Both the position numbers and the translations under genes were made by a program. The notes under the pieces are model-generated. The model saw only the letters and a program-made list of their open reading frames with translations, searched no databases and was not told the origin of the DNA. Positions 35,873-44,785 of a stretch of 64,000 bases of DNA are shown in pieces. Each line of letters opens with the position of its first letter. Position 1 is the first letter of the stretch. The stretch is from M0108 sp044228795 (GTDB lineage: Bacteria > Pseudomonadota > Gammaproteobacteria > Chromatiales > Chromatiaceae). The stretch spans positions 62,001 through 126,000 of the forward strand of contig JBGAUE010000003.1 of NCBI GenBank assembly GCA_044228795.1, in the 5' to 3' direction.

Positions 35873-36925
35873 TCAACTATGTTTTAGGGCCGCGCCCAGC
35901 AGGCGCGCCGTGACATCCACAATGGGGATGACACGGGAATAATTCATGCGCGCCGGGCCGATAACGCCGAGCACCCCGATCACCTTGCCGTCGATTTGGT
36001 AGGGCGCGCTCACCAGACTACAGCCTCCCAGCAATTCGTAGCCGGACTCCTCGCCTACGAAAATCTGGACACCCTCGGCCTCCAGGCAACGATCGAGCAG
36101 GTGCAGGATCTGACGCTTCTCGGCGAAGGCCTCGAAGAGCTGTTTGAGCCAATCCATGCTCGCGAGTTCGGAAAATTCCATCAAGTTGGTTTGGCCCGCC
36201 ACACAGAGATCATCCTTGTCCTTGTCCTCGGCCACTTCCACCACTTGCCGCGCCAGTTCCACCGCCTGGCGCATCAGGCGATCCAGGCGGTCGTGGGTAT
36301 GGCGCATTTCATCCACCAACCGATGGCGCACCTCGCGCAAATCGCGGCCCGTGAACAGGCTGTTGAGATAGTTGGCCGCCTGTTCCAACTGGGAGGGCGA
36401 ATAGCGCTGGTCCGTATGGATGACGCGGTTATGAACCTCACCCTCCTCCGTGACCAGGATAGCCAGCACCCGGTCGCCGGACAGGGGCAGAAACTCTATC
36501 TGGCGAAAGGCGTTGCGCTCGCGACGCGGCAACATCACCACCCCGGCAAGGCGGGTCACGCCAGACAGAACCTGTGAGGCCGTTGCAATCAAGGCCGGAG
36601 AGTCATCCAGGGCAGCAAAGCGCCGACGCATCTCGTCCACCTCGATCTCCTCCGGGGGGCGCACCGTCAGCAGGGTGTCGAGGAAGAGGCGGTATCCAGA
36701 GACAGTCGGCACCCGCCCCGAGGAGGTGTGGAGAGAGGACACCAGGCCCAATTCCTCCAGGTCCGACATGACATTACGTACCGTAGCCGGACTCAATTCC
36801 AGCCCCGTGTCCTTCGCCAGGGTACGCGAACCCACGGGCTGTCCATCCCGGATATAGCGCTCGACCAGAACCTTGAGAAAATGCAAGGCCCGATCGTTGA
36901 CAGGATTGTCACTCTTAGTCGTCAA
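35873..36925 (-). CDS. hrcA: Heat-inducible repressor HrcA
   Basis: A 350-residue repressor with an N-terminal winged helix (about 1-75, PVGSRTLAKDTGLELSPATVRNVMSDLEELGLV, quoted as a region) and the HrcA C-terminal GAF-like domain. The TTG at 36925 is the start: GAGAGG is 6 nt upstream and the N-terminus fits the family. A perfect CIRCE operator lies 53 bp upstream, so the repressor controls its own operon. GroE chaperonin normally keeps HrcA active. Confidence 0.97.
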   Translation of the reverse strand: MTTKSDNPVNDRALHFLKVLVERYIRDGQPVGSRTLAKDTGLELSPATVRNVMSDLEELGLVSSLHTSSGRVPTVSGYRLFLDTLLTVRPPEEIEVDEMRRRFAALDDSPALIATASQVLSGVTRLAGVVMLPRRERNAFRQIEFLPLSGDRVLAILVTEEGEVHNRVIHTDQRYSPSQLEQAANYLNSLFTGRDLREVRHRLVDEMRHTHDRLDRLMRQAVELARQVVEVAEDKDKDDLCVAGQTNLMEFSELASMDWLKQLFEAFAEKRQILHLLDRCLEAEGVQIFVGEESGYELLGGCSLVSAPYQIDGKVIGVLGVIGPARMNYSRVIPIVDVTARLLGAALKHS

Positions 36926-36977
36926 CTTGCGCCTCTCGGAATCCCGACTACGCGCTACTGCGCAAACTCCGACCCTA

Positions 36978-37004
36978 TTAGCACTCGCCTCGCACGAGTG
37001 CTAA
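36978..37004. promoter_or_regulatory. CIRCE operator (HrcA-binding site)
   Basis: Perfect inverted repeat TTAGCACTC (36978-36986), 9-bp spacer, GAGTGCTAA (36996-37004), identical to the CIRCE consensus. It lies upstream of hrcA on the minus strand and upstream of nadK on the plus strand, so either or both could be affected. Confidence 0.97.
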
Positions 37005-37081
37005 GGTTAGCAATTTAGGCATTGCCAATCGGGCTGTCAAGGTTTACGCCAAGGTCCCTTTCGGCGATGATCGCGCGCATC

Positions 37082-37978
37082 ATGTCCTTACATCCCCAGT
37101 TCCTGACCATCGGCGTCATCGCGAAGCAGGGTGAGACCGCCAATACTCGCCTGGCGGTCGCGCGCCTGGCCCGCTACCTCGGCCAGCGCGGGCTGCGGGT
37201 CATCTTCGACCCCTTCGCCGCCGTTCTCGTCAGCGAGGCTGAACCCCAGACCCTAACAGCTACCGAGATGGGCGAGCAGTGCGACCTGGTTATCACGGTG
37301 GGCGGGGACGGCACCCTTCTCGGGGCCGCTCGTGCCCTGGCCAGCTCGGGCGTGCCCCTGTTGGGCATCAACCTGGGACGGCTGGGCTTTCTCGCGGATG
37401 TCTCCTCGGACACGATCGAAACCCTTCTGGAACCCATCCTCGCCGGGGATTTCGATGCCGAAGAACGCTTCCTACTCTCGGCATGGGTGAATGGGAGCGC
37501 GCCTGTCCTGGCGCTCAACGACGTCGTAATCCACAAGTGGAACATGGCGCGCATGATAGAACTGGAGACCTTTATCGACGGCGTCTTCGTCAATCGTCAG
37601 CGTGGGGATGGCATTATCGTTTCAACCCCCACGGGCTCGACCGCCTACGCCCTTTCCGGCGGCGGCCCCCTGATTCACCCAGCCCTGGACGCCATCGCCC
37701 TGGTACCTATCTGTCCCCACACCCTTAGCAACCGGCCGTTGGTCGTGACGGGGACTAGCCGCATCGAAATCCGGGCCCAAAGTCGCGCTGATCAGGGCCA
37801 TATCATCGTGACCTGCGATGGCCAGACCGACGTCTTCCTGACCTCGGAATCCCACGTCCTCATCGAACGCGGACCGCACCCGATCCGCCTGCTGCATCCC
37901 AAGGGTCATAACCACTTTGAAATCCTCCGCGCCAAACTCGGCTGGGGCGGTCATCCAACCGGACATTTCTTGGAGTAA
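37082..37978 (+). CDS. nadK: NAD kinase
   Basis: About 298 residues. Motifs: GGDGTLLG (catalytic, about residue 75), LGINLGRLGFLADV, ALNDVVIHK and DGIIVSTPTGSTAYALSGGGP. It phosphorylates NAD to NADP. The ATG at 37082 gives the family length; ATG 37067 and GTG/ATG further upstream are in frame but no start has a strong ribosome site. recN starts 5 bp after the stop, as in many gammaproteobacteria. Confidence 0.97.
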   Translation: MSLHPQFLTIGVIAKQGETANTRLAVARLARYLGQRGLRVIFDPFAAVLVSEAEPQTLTATEMGEQCDLVITVGGDGTLLGAARALASSGVPLLGINLGRLGFLADVSSDTIETLLEPILAGDFDAEERFLLSAWVNGSAPVLALNDVVIHKWNMARMIELETFIDGVFVNRQRGDGIIVSTPTGSTAYALSGGGPLIHPALDAIALVPICPHTLSNRPLVVTGTSRIEIRAQSRADQGHIIVTCDGQTDVFLTSESHVLIERGPHPIRLLHPKGHNHFEILRAKLGWGGHPTGHFLE

Positions 37979-37983
37979 GCCAG

Positions 37984-39654
37984 GTGTTGAGCCATATCCT
38001 CATCCATGACCTGGCCATCGTCAGTCAACTGGAACTCGAACTGAGTGCCGGCATGACGGCCCTGACCGGCGAGACCGGGGCAGGCAAATCTATCCTGATC
38101 GACGCCTTGGGCCTGACCCTGGGGGACAAAGCCGATGCCGGCATGATCCGCAACGGCGGCGAACGCGCCGAGGTGGCGGCCAGCTTCGACCTGGATGACG
38201 TTCAGGGCGCGCGCGCCTGGCTGGCGGAGCAGGACCTGGCCGATGGGAGCGACTGCGCCATCCGCCGTCTCCTGCCAGCCAACGGGCGCTCCCGGGCCTA
38301 CATCAACGGCCGACTCGCCAGCAGCGGCCAACTTCAGGTCCTTGGCGAACGCCTGGTAGATATCCATGGCCAGCACGCGCATCAATCCCTGCTGCGCCCG
38401 GCGGCCCAACGGGAGCTGCTGGACGCGTATGCCGGTCATTTAGAGTTAGCGCGAGACGTGACGGGGCTCTTCCGCGACTTCCGCACCCTCGAGGAGCGAT
38501 TGCGAAATATTGTGACCCAGGGGGCGGAGCGGGCGGCGCGCCTGGACCTGCTGCGTTTCCAGGTGGCCGAACTCGAGGTCTTGGACATGGATGCCGAGGA
38601 CATCGACGAACTGGACCGGGAGCAGCGGCGACTGGCCAATCTGGGCCTGCTGCAGGGCACTGCCGGGCGCCTCCTGGACAGTCTCTATGATGGCGAGGCC
38701 GCTATGAGTGACCAGCTTGGCCGGACCGAGAGCGAACTCGAAGGGCTCCTGAGTTTCGATGAGCGCCTGGGGGAGGTCCGGGACCTGATCGCCGGGGCCG
38801 CCATCCAGGTCGAGGAGGCTGCCTCGGGTCTACGGCAATACCTGGACGGGCTGGAACTGGACCCGGGCCTGTTGGACCAGGTCGAGACCCGTCTCGCCCT
38901 GGTCCATGACCTGGCCCGCAAATTTCGCATCCAGCCGCGTCAGATACCGGAGACCCTGGAACGTCTGCGTGGTGAGTTGGCAACCCTGGAGGATGTCGAG
39001 ATTTCGGTCGAGGTTCTGGCCCAGGAGCGAGATGCCGCCTGGCGCCGCTTCCTGGACCAGGCAACGCTACTCAGTGAGCTGCGGACTCAGGCCTCGGCCC
39101 GGCTCTCGGCGACGGTCACCGCCTCCATGGCCGAGTTGGGCATGAAGGGTGGCCGCTTCGAGGTCAGCGCCCTGCGCGGGGAAGAGTCAGCCGCTGGTGT
39201 CCAGGGCCTGGATCGGGTCGAGTTCCTGGTCAGTACCAATCCCGGCCAGCCACCTCAACCCCTGGCCAAGGTCGCCTCCGGCGGTGAATTGTCGCGCATC
39301 AGCCTTTGCATCCAGGTCGCCACCGCCGAATGTGCCGCCATCCCCACTCTGGTCTTCGATGAAGTGGACGTGGGCATTGGCGGGGCGGTGGCCGAGATTG
39401 TCGGCCGGCTGCTACGCGCTTTGGGAGAGAAGCGGCAGGTACTATGCGTTACCCACCTACCCCAGGTTGCGGCACAGGCTCACCATCATCTGCGGGTGCG
39501 CAAGGAGAATCGGGATGGCCAGACCTACACCCACATCGCCCGCCTGGATACTGAGGCGCGGGTGGAAGAAATAGCGCGCATGCTTGGCGGTGCCACCATT
39601 ACGGAAAAGACCCTGGCCCATGCCAGGGAAATGATCGAGCGGGCCGCAGACTGA
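37984..39654 (+). CDS. recN: DNA repair protein RecN
   Basis: A 556-residue SMC-like ATPase: Walker A GETGAGKSIL (about 31-40), long coiled coils (about 150-390), ABC signature ASGGELSRISL and Walker B LVFDEVDVGIGG. It holds DNA ends and sister chromatids during double-strand break repair. GTG start at 37984 gives the usual MLSHILIHDLAIV beginning. It directly follows nadK. Confidence 0.98.
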   Translation: MLSHILIHDLAIVSQLELELSAGMTALTGETGAGKSILIDALGLTLGDKADAGMIRNGGERAEVAASFDLDDVQGARAWLAEQDLADGSDCAIRRLLPANGRSRAYINGRLASSGQLQVLGERLVDIHGQHAHQSLLRPAAQRELLDAYAGHLELARDVTGLFRDFRTLEERLRNIVTQGAERAARLDLLRFQVAELEVLDMDAEDIDELDREQRRLANLGLLQGTAGRLLDSLYDGEAAMSDQLGRTESELEGLLSFDERLGEVRDLIAGAAIQVEEAASGLRQYLDGLELDPGLLDQVETRLALVHDLARKFRIQPRQIPETLERLRGELATLEDVEISVEVLAQERDAAWRRFLDQATLLSELRTQASARLSATVTASMAELGMKGGRFEVSALRGEESAAGVQGLDRVEFLVSTNPGQPPQPLAKVASGGELSRISLCIQVATAECAAIPTLVFDEVDVGIGGAVAEIVGRLLRALGEKRQVLCVTHLPQVAAQAHHHLRVRKENRDGQTYTHIARLDTEARVEEIARMLGGATITEKTLAHAREMIERAAD

Positions 39655-39780
39655 ACTCCCACCAGACCGACATTTACCCCCTTACAAGCGGTCGGGACGC
39701 GGATTACTTCCCATCGGCTCCATAGGCTGGGGTATCATTTCCTCCTTAAATTGGCGTCGGCCTGGGTAAAGACCATAAAG

Positions 39781-40269
39781 ATGCAAAAGCTTCCCATTCT
39801 ACTGACCTTGGGCGCGGGACTCGTGATGAGCGGTTGCGCCAATAATCAGGACGGCGCGCCCCAATACCGCGAATCGCCTCTCAATCGGCTGCCCTTCGTC
39901 TATCAGATGACCATCCAACAGGGGAACATCATCACCGAGGATATGGTGGATCGGCTCGAACCCGGCATGACCCGCAATCAGGTGCGCTATCTGCTCGGTA
40001 CGCCCATGCTCGTGGACATCTTCCACGGTGACCGCTGGTATTACACCTATACCATACGCCAAGCCCACCAGGAGATGGTGAAAAAGCCTTTGGTGGTCCA
40101 CTTCGACGGGGATGCCATGACGCGGGTCGAAGGCTTCATTACCCCCAACCCAGCGCGGGCGGCAGGGCGTGAGCCCGAGGAAGTGATCGTTGAGGTACCG
40201 AACTGGGATGGTGATGCCGGCCTGGTCAAAAAGACCCTGAAGGCCTTAGGGGTTAACGACGACGAATGA
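39781..40269 (+). CDS. bamE: Outer-membrane assembly lipoprotein BamE
   Basis: 162 residues with lipobox VMSGC (Cys at about 19) and the BamE fold (MTIQQGNIITEDMVDRLEPG, TRNQVRYLLGTPMLVD, RWYYTYTIRQ). It is a small subunit of the BAM complex that inserts beta-barrel proteins. The ATG at 39781 starts the signal peptide; a longer in-frame start at 39751 would spoil it. The C-terminus is longer than E. coli BamE, with an acidic tail. Confidence 0.95.
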   Translation: MQKLPILLTLGAGLVMSGCANNQDGAPQYRESPLNRLPFVYQMTIQQGNIITEDMVDRLEPGMTRNQVRYLLGTPMLVDIFHGDRWYYTYTIRQAHQEMVKKPLVVHFDGDAMTRVEGFITPNPARAAGREPEEVIVEVPNWDGDAGLVKKTLKALGVNDDE

Positions 40270-40311
40270 AACCATTCCTGACGCGACCGAAAGCACGGAA
40301 ATAACATTAGA

Positions 40312-40337
40312 AAAGGGCACCCAGCAAGGTGCCCTTT
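40312..40337. terminator. Bidirectional terminator between bamE and rubrerythrin
   Basis: Perfect 10-bp stem AAAGGGCACC and GGTGCCCTTT with loop CAGCAA, located between the convergent stops of bamE and the rubrerythrin gene. T follows on both strands. Confidence 0.88.
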
Positions 40338-40363
40338 CCGTGGCCGAGTGACTTTAAAGGCGA

Positions 40364-40783
40364 TTAGGCGTCAAGGGCGTCCAAGGCCTTTTGGAAGCGA
40401 TTAGCGTGGGAACGTTCCGCCTTAGCCAGGGTCTCGAACCAGTCACCGATCTCGTCAAAGCCTTCCTCGCGGGCGGTCTTGGCCATGCCGGGGTACATGT
40501 CGGTGTACTCATGGGTCTCACCGGCAATGGAGGCCTTGAGGTTATTGCTGGTGCCCCCAATCGGCAGGCCGGTGGCAGGATCGCCAGAGGCCTCCAGGTA
40601 TTCCAGATGGCCATGAGCGTGACCCGTCTCGCCCTCGGCGGTGGAGCGAAAAACGGCCGCGACGTCGTTGTAGCCCTCGACATCCGCCTTAGCGGCGAAG
40701 TAAAGGTAACGGCGGTTAGCCTGGGACTCGCCCGCGAAGGCCTCCTTCAAGCAACCTTCGGTCTTGCTGCCTTTGAGTTCCAT
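40364..40783 (-). CDS. Rubrerythrin-family di-iron protein, short form
   Basis: 139 residues holding only the four-helix di-iron domain. Iron ligands are visible in FAGESQANRRY, EGETGHAHGH, ETHEYTDMYPG and KAERSHANRF. The C-terminal rubredoxin domain is absent, as in sulerythrin-type proteins. It likely reduces hydrogen peroxide in the cytoplasm; the electron donor is unknown. The ATG at 40783 has GGAG 8 nt upstream. A Crp/Fnr-like palindrome lies about 110 bp upstream. Confidence 0.9.
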   Translation of the reverse strand: MELKGSKTEGCLKEAFAGESQANRRYLYFAAKADVEGYNDVAAVFRSTAEGETGHAHGHLEYLEASGDPATGLPIGGTSNNLKASIAGETHEYTDMYPGMAKTAREEGFDEIGDWFETLAKAERSHANRFQKALDALDA

Positions 40784-40892
40784 ACTTAGATCTCCGATGG
40801 TGGTGATGATGGGCAAGAATGTCGCCCGGATGAGCGAGAAGATAGCCCTGACCGGTCTCTGGAGCAATAGTTTCTATCAATGGTAACGATAG

Positions 40893-40906
40893 GTGATACA
40901 AATCAC
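40893..40906. promoter_or_regulatory. Crp/Fnr-type palindrome between rubrerythrin and cpdA
   Basis: A perfect inverted repeat GTGAT-N4-ATCAC. It matches the half-sites of FNR (TTGAT-N4-ATCAA) at 4 of 5 positions and those of CRP in part. It lies in the divergent region, 110 bp from the rubrerythrin start and 140 bp from cpdA. Confidence 0.5.
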
Positions 40907-41045
40907 GATCGGGCCATGGCGCGGTAGACTGCCCTCATCCCTGGTTTTGGCGGCGATTGTGGGAGCCAGGCCTCGCCCCGGAACCTGGCCTGCGCTCAAA
41001 ATATCCGTTGACCTATGACTACCCCCCTGTCTCGAAGGAGCGCCC

Positions 41046-41846
41046 ATGCCCCCCCCCGTCACGCAGCGCCTGCTACAAATCTCGGACCCGCACATCTTCG
41101 CGAACCCGGAGGGGGAGCTGCTCGGTCAGAGAACACGCCTGACCCTGGAGGAGGTGCTGAGGCTGGCCCGGGTTGGCTATGGCGACGCCAATCGGGTGCT
41201 GCTGACCGGTGATCTCACCCAGGATGCCAGCCCAGCCGCTTACCATTACCTCGCCCAACTCTGTGGGCGGCTGGGACTGCCCTGCCACGCCCTGCCGGGC
41301 AATCATGATAACCCCGAGGAGATGGCGCGGAGCCTCAGCGCTGGCCCCATCGACATGCCCCACCACATCGACTGCGGACCCTGGCGGCTGATCCTGTTGG
41401 ACTCGACCCTGACGGGAAAGGAGTCGGGACATCTGGCTGACGATCCGCTGCAATGGCTGGCCTCGGCACTGGCCGCCAGGCACCAAGCGCCAACCTTGGT
41501 GGTCCTGCACCATCCACCCGTACCAGTCGGCAGTGCCTGGCTGGATGAGATAGGTTTGGACAATCCCGGAGACCTCTTCGCCGTTCTCGACCACCACCCC
41601 CAGGTCCGGGGCATCATTTTTGGCCATATACACCAAGCCTTCAGTGCCGATCGTAAGGGCGTGGCCCTGCTTGGGGCACCCTCTACTTGCATCCAGTTCC
41701 TGCCGGAGAGCCAGGGCTTTGCACTGGACCCAGCCACTCCGGGTTTCCGTTGGCTCGACCTGCATCCGGATGGCCGCATTGACACGGGCATCGAACGCAT
41801 CGCGGCCTATCCGGATCCCCTCGATCTCAGCGGCGCGGGTTATTGA
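41046..41846 (+). CDS. cpdA: 3',5'-cyclic AMP phosphodiesterase CpdA
   Basis: A 266-residue class III metallophosphoesterase: QISDPHIF, LLTGDLTQD, ALPGNHD, VVLHHPPVPVG and IFGHIHQ supply the two-metal site. It hydrolyses cAMP and so tunes CRP signalling. AAGGAG lies 7 nt before the ATG. Convergent with sfsA, stops 8 bp apart. Confidence 0.93.
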   Translation: MPPPVTQRLLQISDPHIFANPEGELLGQRTRLTLEEVLRLARVGYGDANRVLLTGDLTQDASPAAYHYLAQLCGRLGLPCHALPGNHDNPEEMARSLSAGPIDMPHHIDCGPWRLILLDSTLTGKESGHLADDPLQWLASALAARHQAPTLVVLHHPPVPVGSAWLDEIGLDNPGDLFAVLDHHPQVRGIIFGHIHQAFSADRKGVALLGAPSTCIQFLPESQGFALDPATPGFRWLDLHPDGRIDTGIERIAAYPDPLDLSGAGY

Positions 41847-41854
41847 GGGGCTAA

Positions 41855-42565
41855 TCAATCGAGCTCCACCGGCAAGGCCTCGCCCACCTCGAGCCCCTTC
41901 GCCGTATGGCGCAGGCGAATGGCCAGAGGCTCGACGCCCGCCGCCGCCACTTGGGCCAACTGGACGGCATAGCGAGGATCCACGTCCCTGGCGGGGGCGA
42001 AGCGATGGCCCTCGGGCCGGTTGATGGCAAAAAGTATGACGGCCCGGTAGCCTTCGCCAAGGGCGGTCCGAAGCAGTGTCAAGTGCTTGAGCCCCCGCTC
42101 ACTGACAGCATCCGGAAAAAGGACCCGATCCCCGGCCAGCAGGGTCACGTTCTTGATCTCCACCAAAGCGGCGAGGGCCGGGCCCTTAAAGAGGCCGATA
42201 TCCAGACGCCCTGGCGCCCACCCGGCGGGGGCATAGGTTAATTCCCGACGAACCTGGGAGTAACCAGCCAGACTCGGGATCCGGCCGGCGGCAATGCCCT
42301 CGGCGAGGACGGCGTTGGGGCGGCCGGTGTGGACCCCGATCCAGCCCTGGCCCATATCGACACGCTCCAGGGTCCAGACCAGCCGGCGACGCGGATCGCT
42401 GTTGTAGCTGAGTTGTACCGGGGCACCGGCCTCCCAGCAGCCGGTCATGCGCCCTGTGTTAGGGACATGAGCGGTGACCAAGGTGCCGTCTGCCAGCTCC
42501 ACGTCGGCAAGGAAGCGCTGGTAACGGCGTAAAATGCGCCCATCAACCAGGGGCGGAAGTTGCAC
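41855..42565 (-). CDS. sfsA: SfsA family DNA-binding / nuclease-fold protein
   Basis: A 236-residue protein with the SfsA pattern: RYQRFLADVELADG, VPNTGRMTGC, LVEIKNVTLL (restriction-like nuclease core) and FPDAVSERGLKHL. In E. coli it was named for stimulating maltose genes; its real role is unclear. The GTG start gives the family N-terminus. The acylphosphatase gene lies 37 bp upstream on the same strand. Confidence 0.95.
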   Translation of the reverse strand: MQLPPLVDGRILRRYQRFLADVELADGTLVTAHVPNTGRMTGCWEAGAPVQLSYNSDPRRRLVWTLERVDMGQGWIGVHTGRPNAVLAEGIAAGRIPSLAGYSQVRRELTYAPAGWAPGRLDIGLFKGPALAALVEIKNVTLLAGDRVLFPDAVSERGLKHLTLLRTALGEGYRAVILFAINRPEGHRFAPARDVDPRYAVQLAQVAAAGVEPLAIRLRHTAKGLEVGEALPVELD

Positions 42566-42602
42566 GGGGGATTGGGATTCCGGAGAAGGATTTGGCCAGC
42601 GC

Positions 42603-42896
42603 TCAGCGGGTCGAGAAATCGCTCAGGGACTGGCAGGGCACGAATTCACTGGTAACGGCGGTAACCTGGGCCAGGGGCGGGCCCAGGCGCAGCCAGTCAC
42701 GGAGCTGGTCCAGGGCTGCGGCGGGACCGCAGGCCAGGACCTCCACGCGACCATCGGGAAGATTCCGCACATACCCAGTGAGCCCCAGGCGCTGGGCCTG
42801 CTCACGGGTGGAGGCACGGAAAAAGACCCCCTGAACACGGCCCGCCACCAGGCAAAGCAGACCGATCGGATCGGTCTTCCCCTCTTGCTGGTTCAT
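42603..42896 (-). CDS. acyP: Acylphosphatase
   Basis: 97 residues with the catalytic Arg in AGRVQGVFFRAST and the Asn in GYVRNLPDGRVEV, the two residues that define acylphosphatases. It hydrolyses carboxyl-phosphate bonds. The ATG at 42896 has GAGGAGG about 8 nt upstream, which excludes the longer frame to 42998. Confidence 0.96.
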   Translation of the reverse strand: MNQQEGKTDPIGLLCLVAGRVQGVFFRASTREQAQRLGLTGYVRNLPDGRVEVLACGPAAALDQLRDWLRLGPPLAQVTAVTSEFVPCQSLSDFSTR

Positions 42897-43120
42897 CGCC
42901 CAATCCTCCTCAAGTTCGTGAACAGGATTCTCTCCAACGGATTTTAGTCCTGGATGATTGTCCGGGTAACAAGCCAGCAAGGCAAGGTAACATCCCATCC
43001 CACCTCACCGATCACGCCATGGCGCTTGGGCCGAGAGGCATGTGCCCCTTAGAATGCCCGTTACCCGGCACTAAGGATGTCATCGAAGTCGCCCAAAGCC
43101 AAATTAGAGAATTCCCCGCC

Positions 43121-43729
43121 ATGCCCTATATCCTGATCCTCTACTACAGCCGATATGGCGCCACGGCGGAAATGGCGCGCCTCATCGCCCGGGGGGTCGA
43201 GGAGGTGCCTGGCATCGAGGCCAGATTACGCACAGTCCCGGCCGTCTCCACGGTTTGCGAGGCCACCGAGGACAGCATCCCATCGACCGGGGCTCCTTAC
43301 GCCACACCCGACGATCTTCGTTACTGCGCCGGCCTCGCCTTGGGGAGCCCGACCCGCTTCGGAAACATGGCGGCTCCCGTGAAATACTTCCTGGACGGCA
43401 CCAGCCCGCTGTGGATGGCCGGTGCCCTCATCGGCAAGCCCGCCGCCGTCTTTACCTCTACCGCCAGTCTGCATGGAGGCCAGGAAACCACCCTCCTAAG
43501 CATGATGCTGCCGCTCCTCCACCATGGCATGATGATCCTGGGCCTCCCTTACAGCGAAACGGACCTGCTGCGCACCACGAGCGGCGGCACACCCTACGGA
43601 CCCAGCCACCTGGCCGGTGTTGATAGCAACCAACCCCTGTCCGAGGAGGAAAGACACCTCTGCCTGGCCCTGGGCCGACGACTGGGCCGCGCGGCCCTTG
43701 CCCTGGAAAAGGGGCACGCGGGCGGCTGA
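43121..43729 (+). CDS. wrbA: NAD(P)H:quinone oxidoreductase WrbA
   Basis: A 202-residue flavodoxin-like protein: FMN loop YYSRYGATAEMARL, GSPTRFGNMAAPVKYFLD, TSTASLHGGQETTLL and PYGPSHLAG. It reduces quinones by two electrons and limits radical formation. The ATG at 43121 starts the first strand; the frame is open further upstream without a ribosome site. hda starts 13 bp later. Confidence 0.95.
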   Translation: MPYILILYYSRYGATAEMARLIARGVEEVPGIEARLRTVPAVSTVCEATEDSIPSTGAPYATPDDLRYCAGLALGSPTRFGNMAAPVKYFLDGTSPLWMAGALIGKPAAVFTSTASLHGGQETTLLSMMLPLLHHGMMILGLPYSETDLLRTTSGGTPYGPSHLAGVDSNQPLSEEERHLCLALGRRLGRAALALEKGHAGG

Positions 43730-43742
43730 GAGGAAGATGTAA

Positions 43743-44498
43743 GTGGAACCCGAAGAGCCGCCGCGGGATGGACCAAGGGGCGGCGGGCTGGGAGTACAGT
43801 TACCGCTCGCGCTCGACAAGCGACCTGAGCTAGATTTCTCCGAGTACCTGCCTGGGTCCAACGCCGAGGCGGTGGCGGCCATCGCCGCCTGGGCCCAGGC
43901 TTTTCCTGAAGCGGATGGTGACCGCTTCCTCTACCTCTTTGGTCCCCCCGGCACGGGCAAGACCCACTTGCTCCAGGCTGCCTGCCGAGCCGCGCGGGAG
44001 ACGGGGCTGGCCACCGCCTACCTGCCACTAGACCACCCCGGGTTAGATCCCGGCATCCTTGACGAACTGGAGAGCCTGGACCGCATCGCGCTCGACGCCC
44101 TGGAAGCCATCGCAGGCATACCCGCCTGGGAACAGGCCCTCTTCCACCTCTACAACCGGCTTCGCCAGGTTAATCGAGGCCTGCTCGTCGCCACCAGGAG
44201 ACCCAGCGCGGAACTGGGTGTCCTACTCCCGGACCTCGCATCGCGACTGACCTGGGGTCCCGCCTACCGGCTCAAGCCCCTTGACGAGGCTGGCTGCGCG
44301 AATCTGCTGCGCCAAGAGGCTCAAGGCCGCGGGCTCCCGCTCGGTGAGGAGGCCATCGCCTACCTCCTCAAGCGCTGTCCTCGTGACCCTGGCCACCTGC
44401 TAGCCTTGCTCGGCGAGGTTGATCAGGCCAGCCTTGCCCATAAAAGACGCCCGACCCTACCCCTAATCCGCAACCTGCTTGGCACCCGCGAATCCTGA
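43743..44498 (+). CDS. hda: DnaA regulatory inactivator Hda
   Basis: A 251-residue AAA+ protein. The clamp-binding motif QLPLAL is at 19-24, Walker A GPPGTGKT at 67-74, and the short AAA+ core lacks the DnaA DNA-binding domain. Hda joins the sliding clamp and stimulates ATP hydrolysis by DnaA, preventing re-initiation. The GTG start has AGGAAG about 6 nt upstream. A cluster of DnaA-box-like sites lies 190 bp downstream. Confidence 0.93.
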   Translation: MEPEEPPRDGPRGGGLGVQLPLALDKRPELDFSEYLPGSNAEAVAAIAAWAQAFPEADGDRFLYLFGPPGTGKTHLLQAACRAARETGLATAYLPLDHPGLDPGILDELESLDRIALDALEAIAGIPAWEQALFHLYNRLRQVNRGLLVATRRPSAELGVLLPDLASRLTWGPAYRLKPLDEAGCANLLRQEAQGRGLPLGEEAIAYLLKRCPRDPGHLLALLGEVDQASLAHKRRPTLPLIRNLLGTRES

Positions 44499-44687
44499 AA
44501 ACCGGTCGCTAAGAAGGAATTTCCCACAGGGCTGTTTCATTCCCATCCAGGGATGTCAAGGTCCTTGGGGATCAATTTGAAGGCATTTTAACTCATTGTT
44601 TATCAGAAATTATTGTTGACTGACCAGAAAGTCGCCAACACCGCCCCAGCCCTTACGTGACGGGCCTTCCGGGGAAATCACCAAGCC

Positions 44688-44722
44688 TTGTCTACAGACT
44701 TATCCACAGAGGATGGGGATAA
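44688..44722. promoter_or_regulatory. Cluster of DnaA-box-like sequences
   Basis: A perfect DnaA box TTATCCACA at 44700-44708, a two-mismatch box TTGTCTACA at 44688-44696 in the same orientation, and a one-mismatch box TTATCCCCA on the minus strand at 44714-44722. Box starts are 12 and 14 bp apart. Close inverted boxes are typical of sites that bind DnaA, such as regulatory loci. No dnaA, dnaN or gidA nearby, so an origin is unlikely. Confidence 0.5.
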
Positions 44723-44785
44723 GCTTTTTCCTCCCCTCGGTGTGATTCGTGCAAATGGCCTTGCGTCAGCCGAAGACTCCCGTTA

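Noticed and set aside
44580..44760. Chromosomal origin of replication
   Set aside because: DnaA boxes and AT-rich DNA are present, but dnaA, dnaN, gidA and parAB are not nearby and the number of boxes is small.
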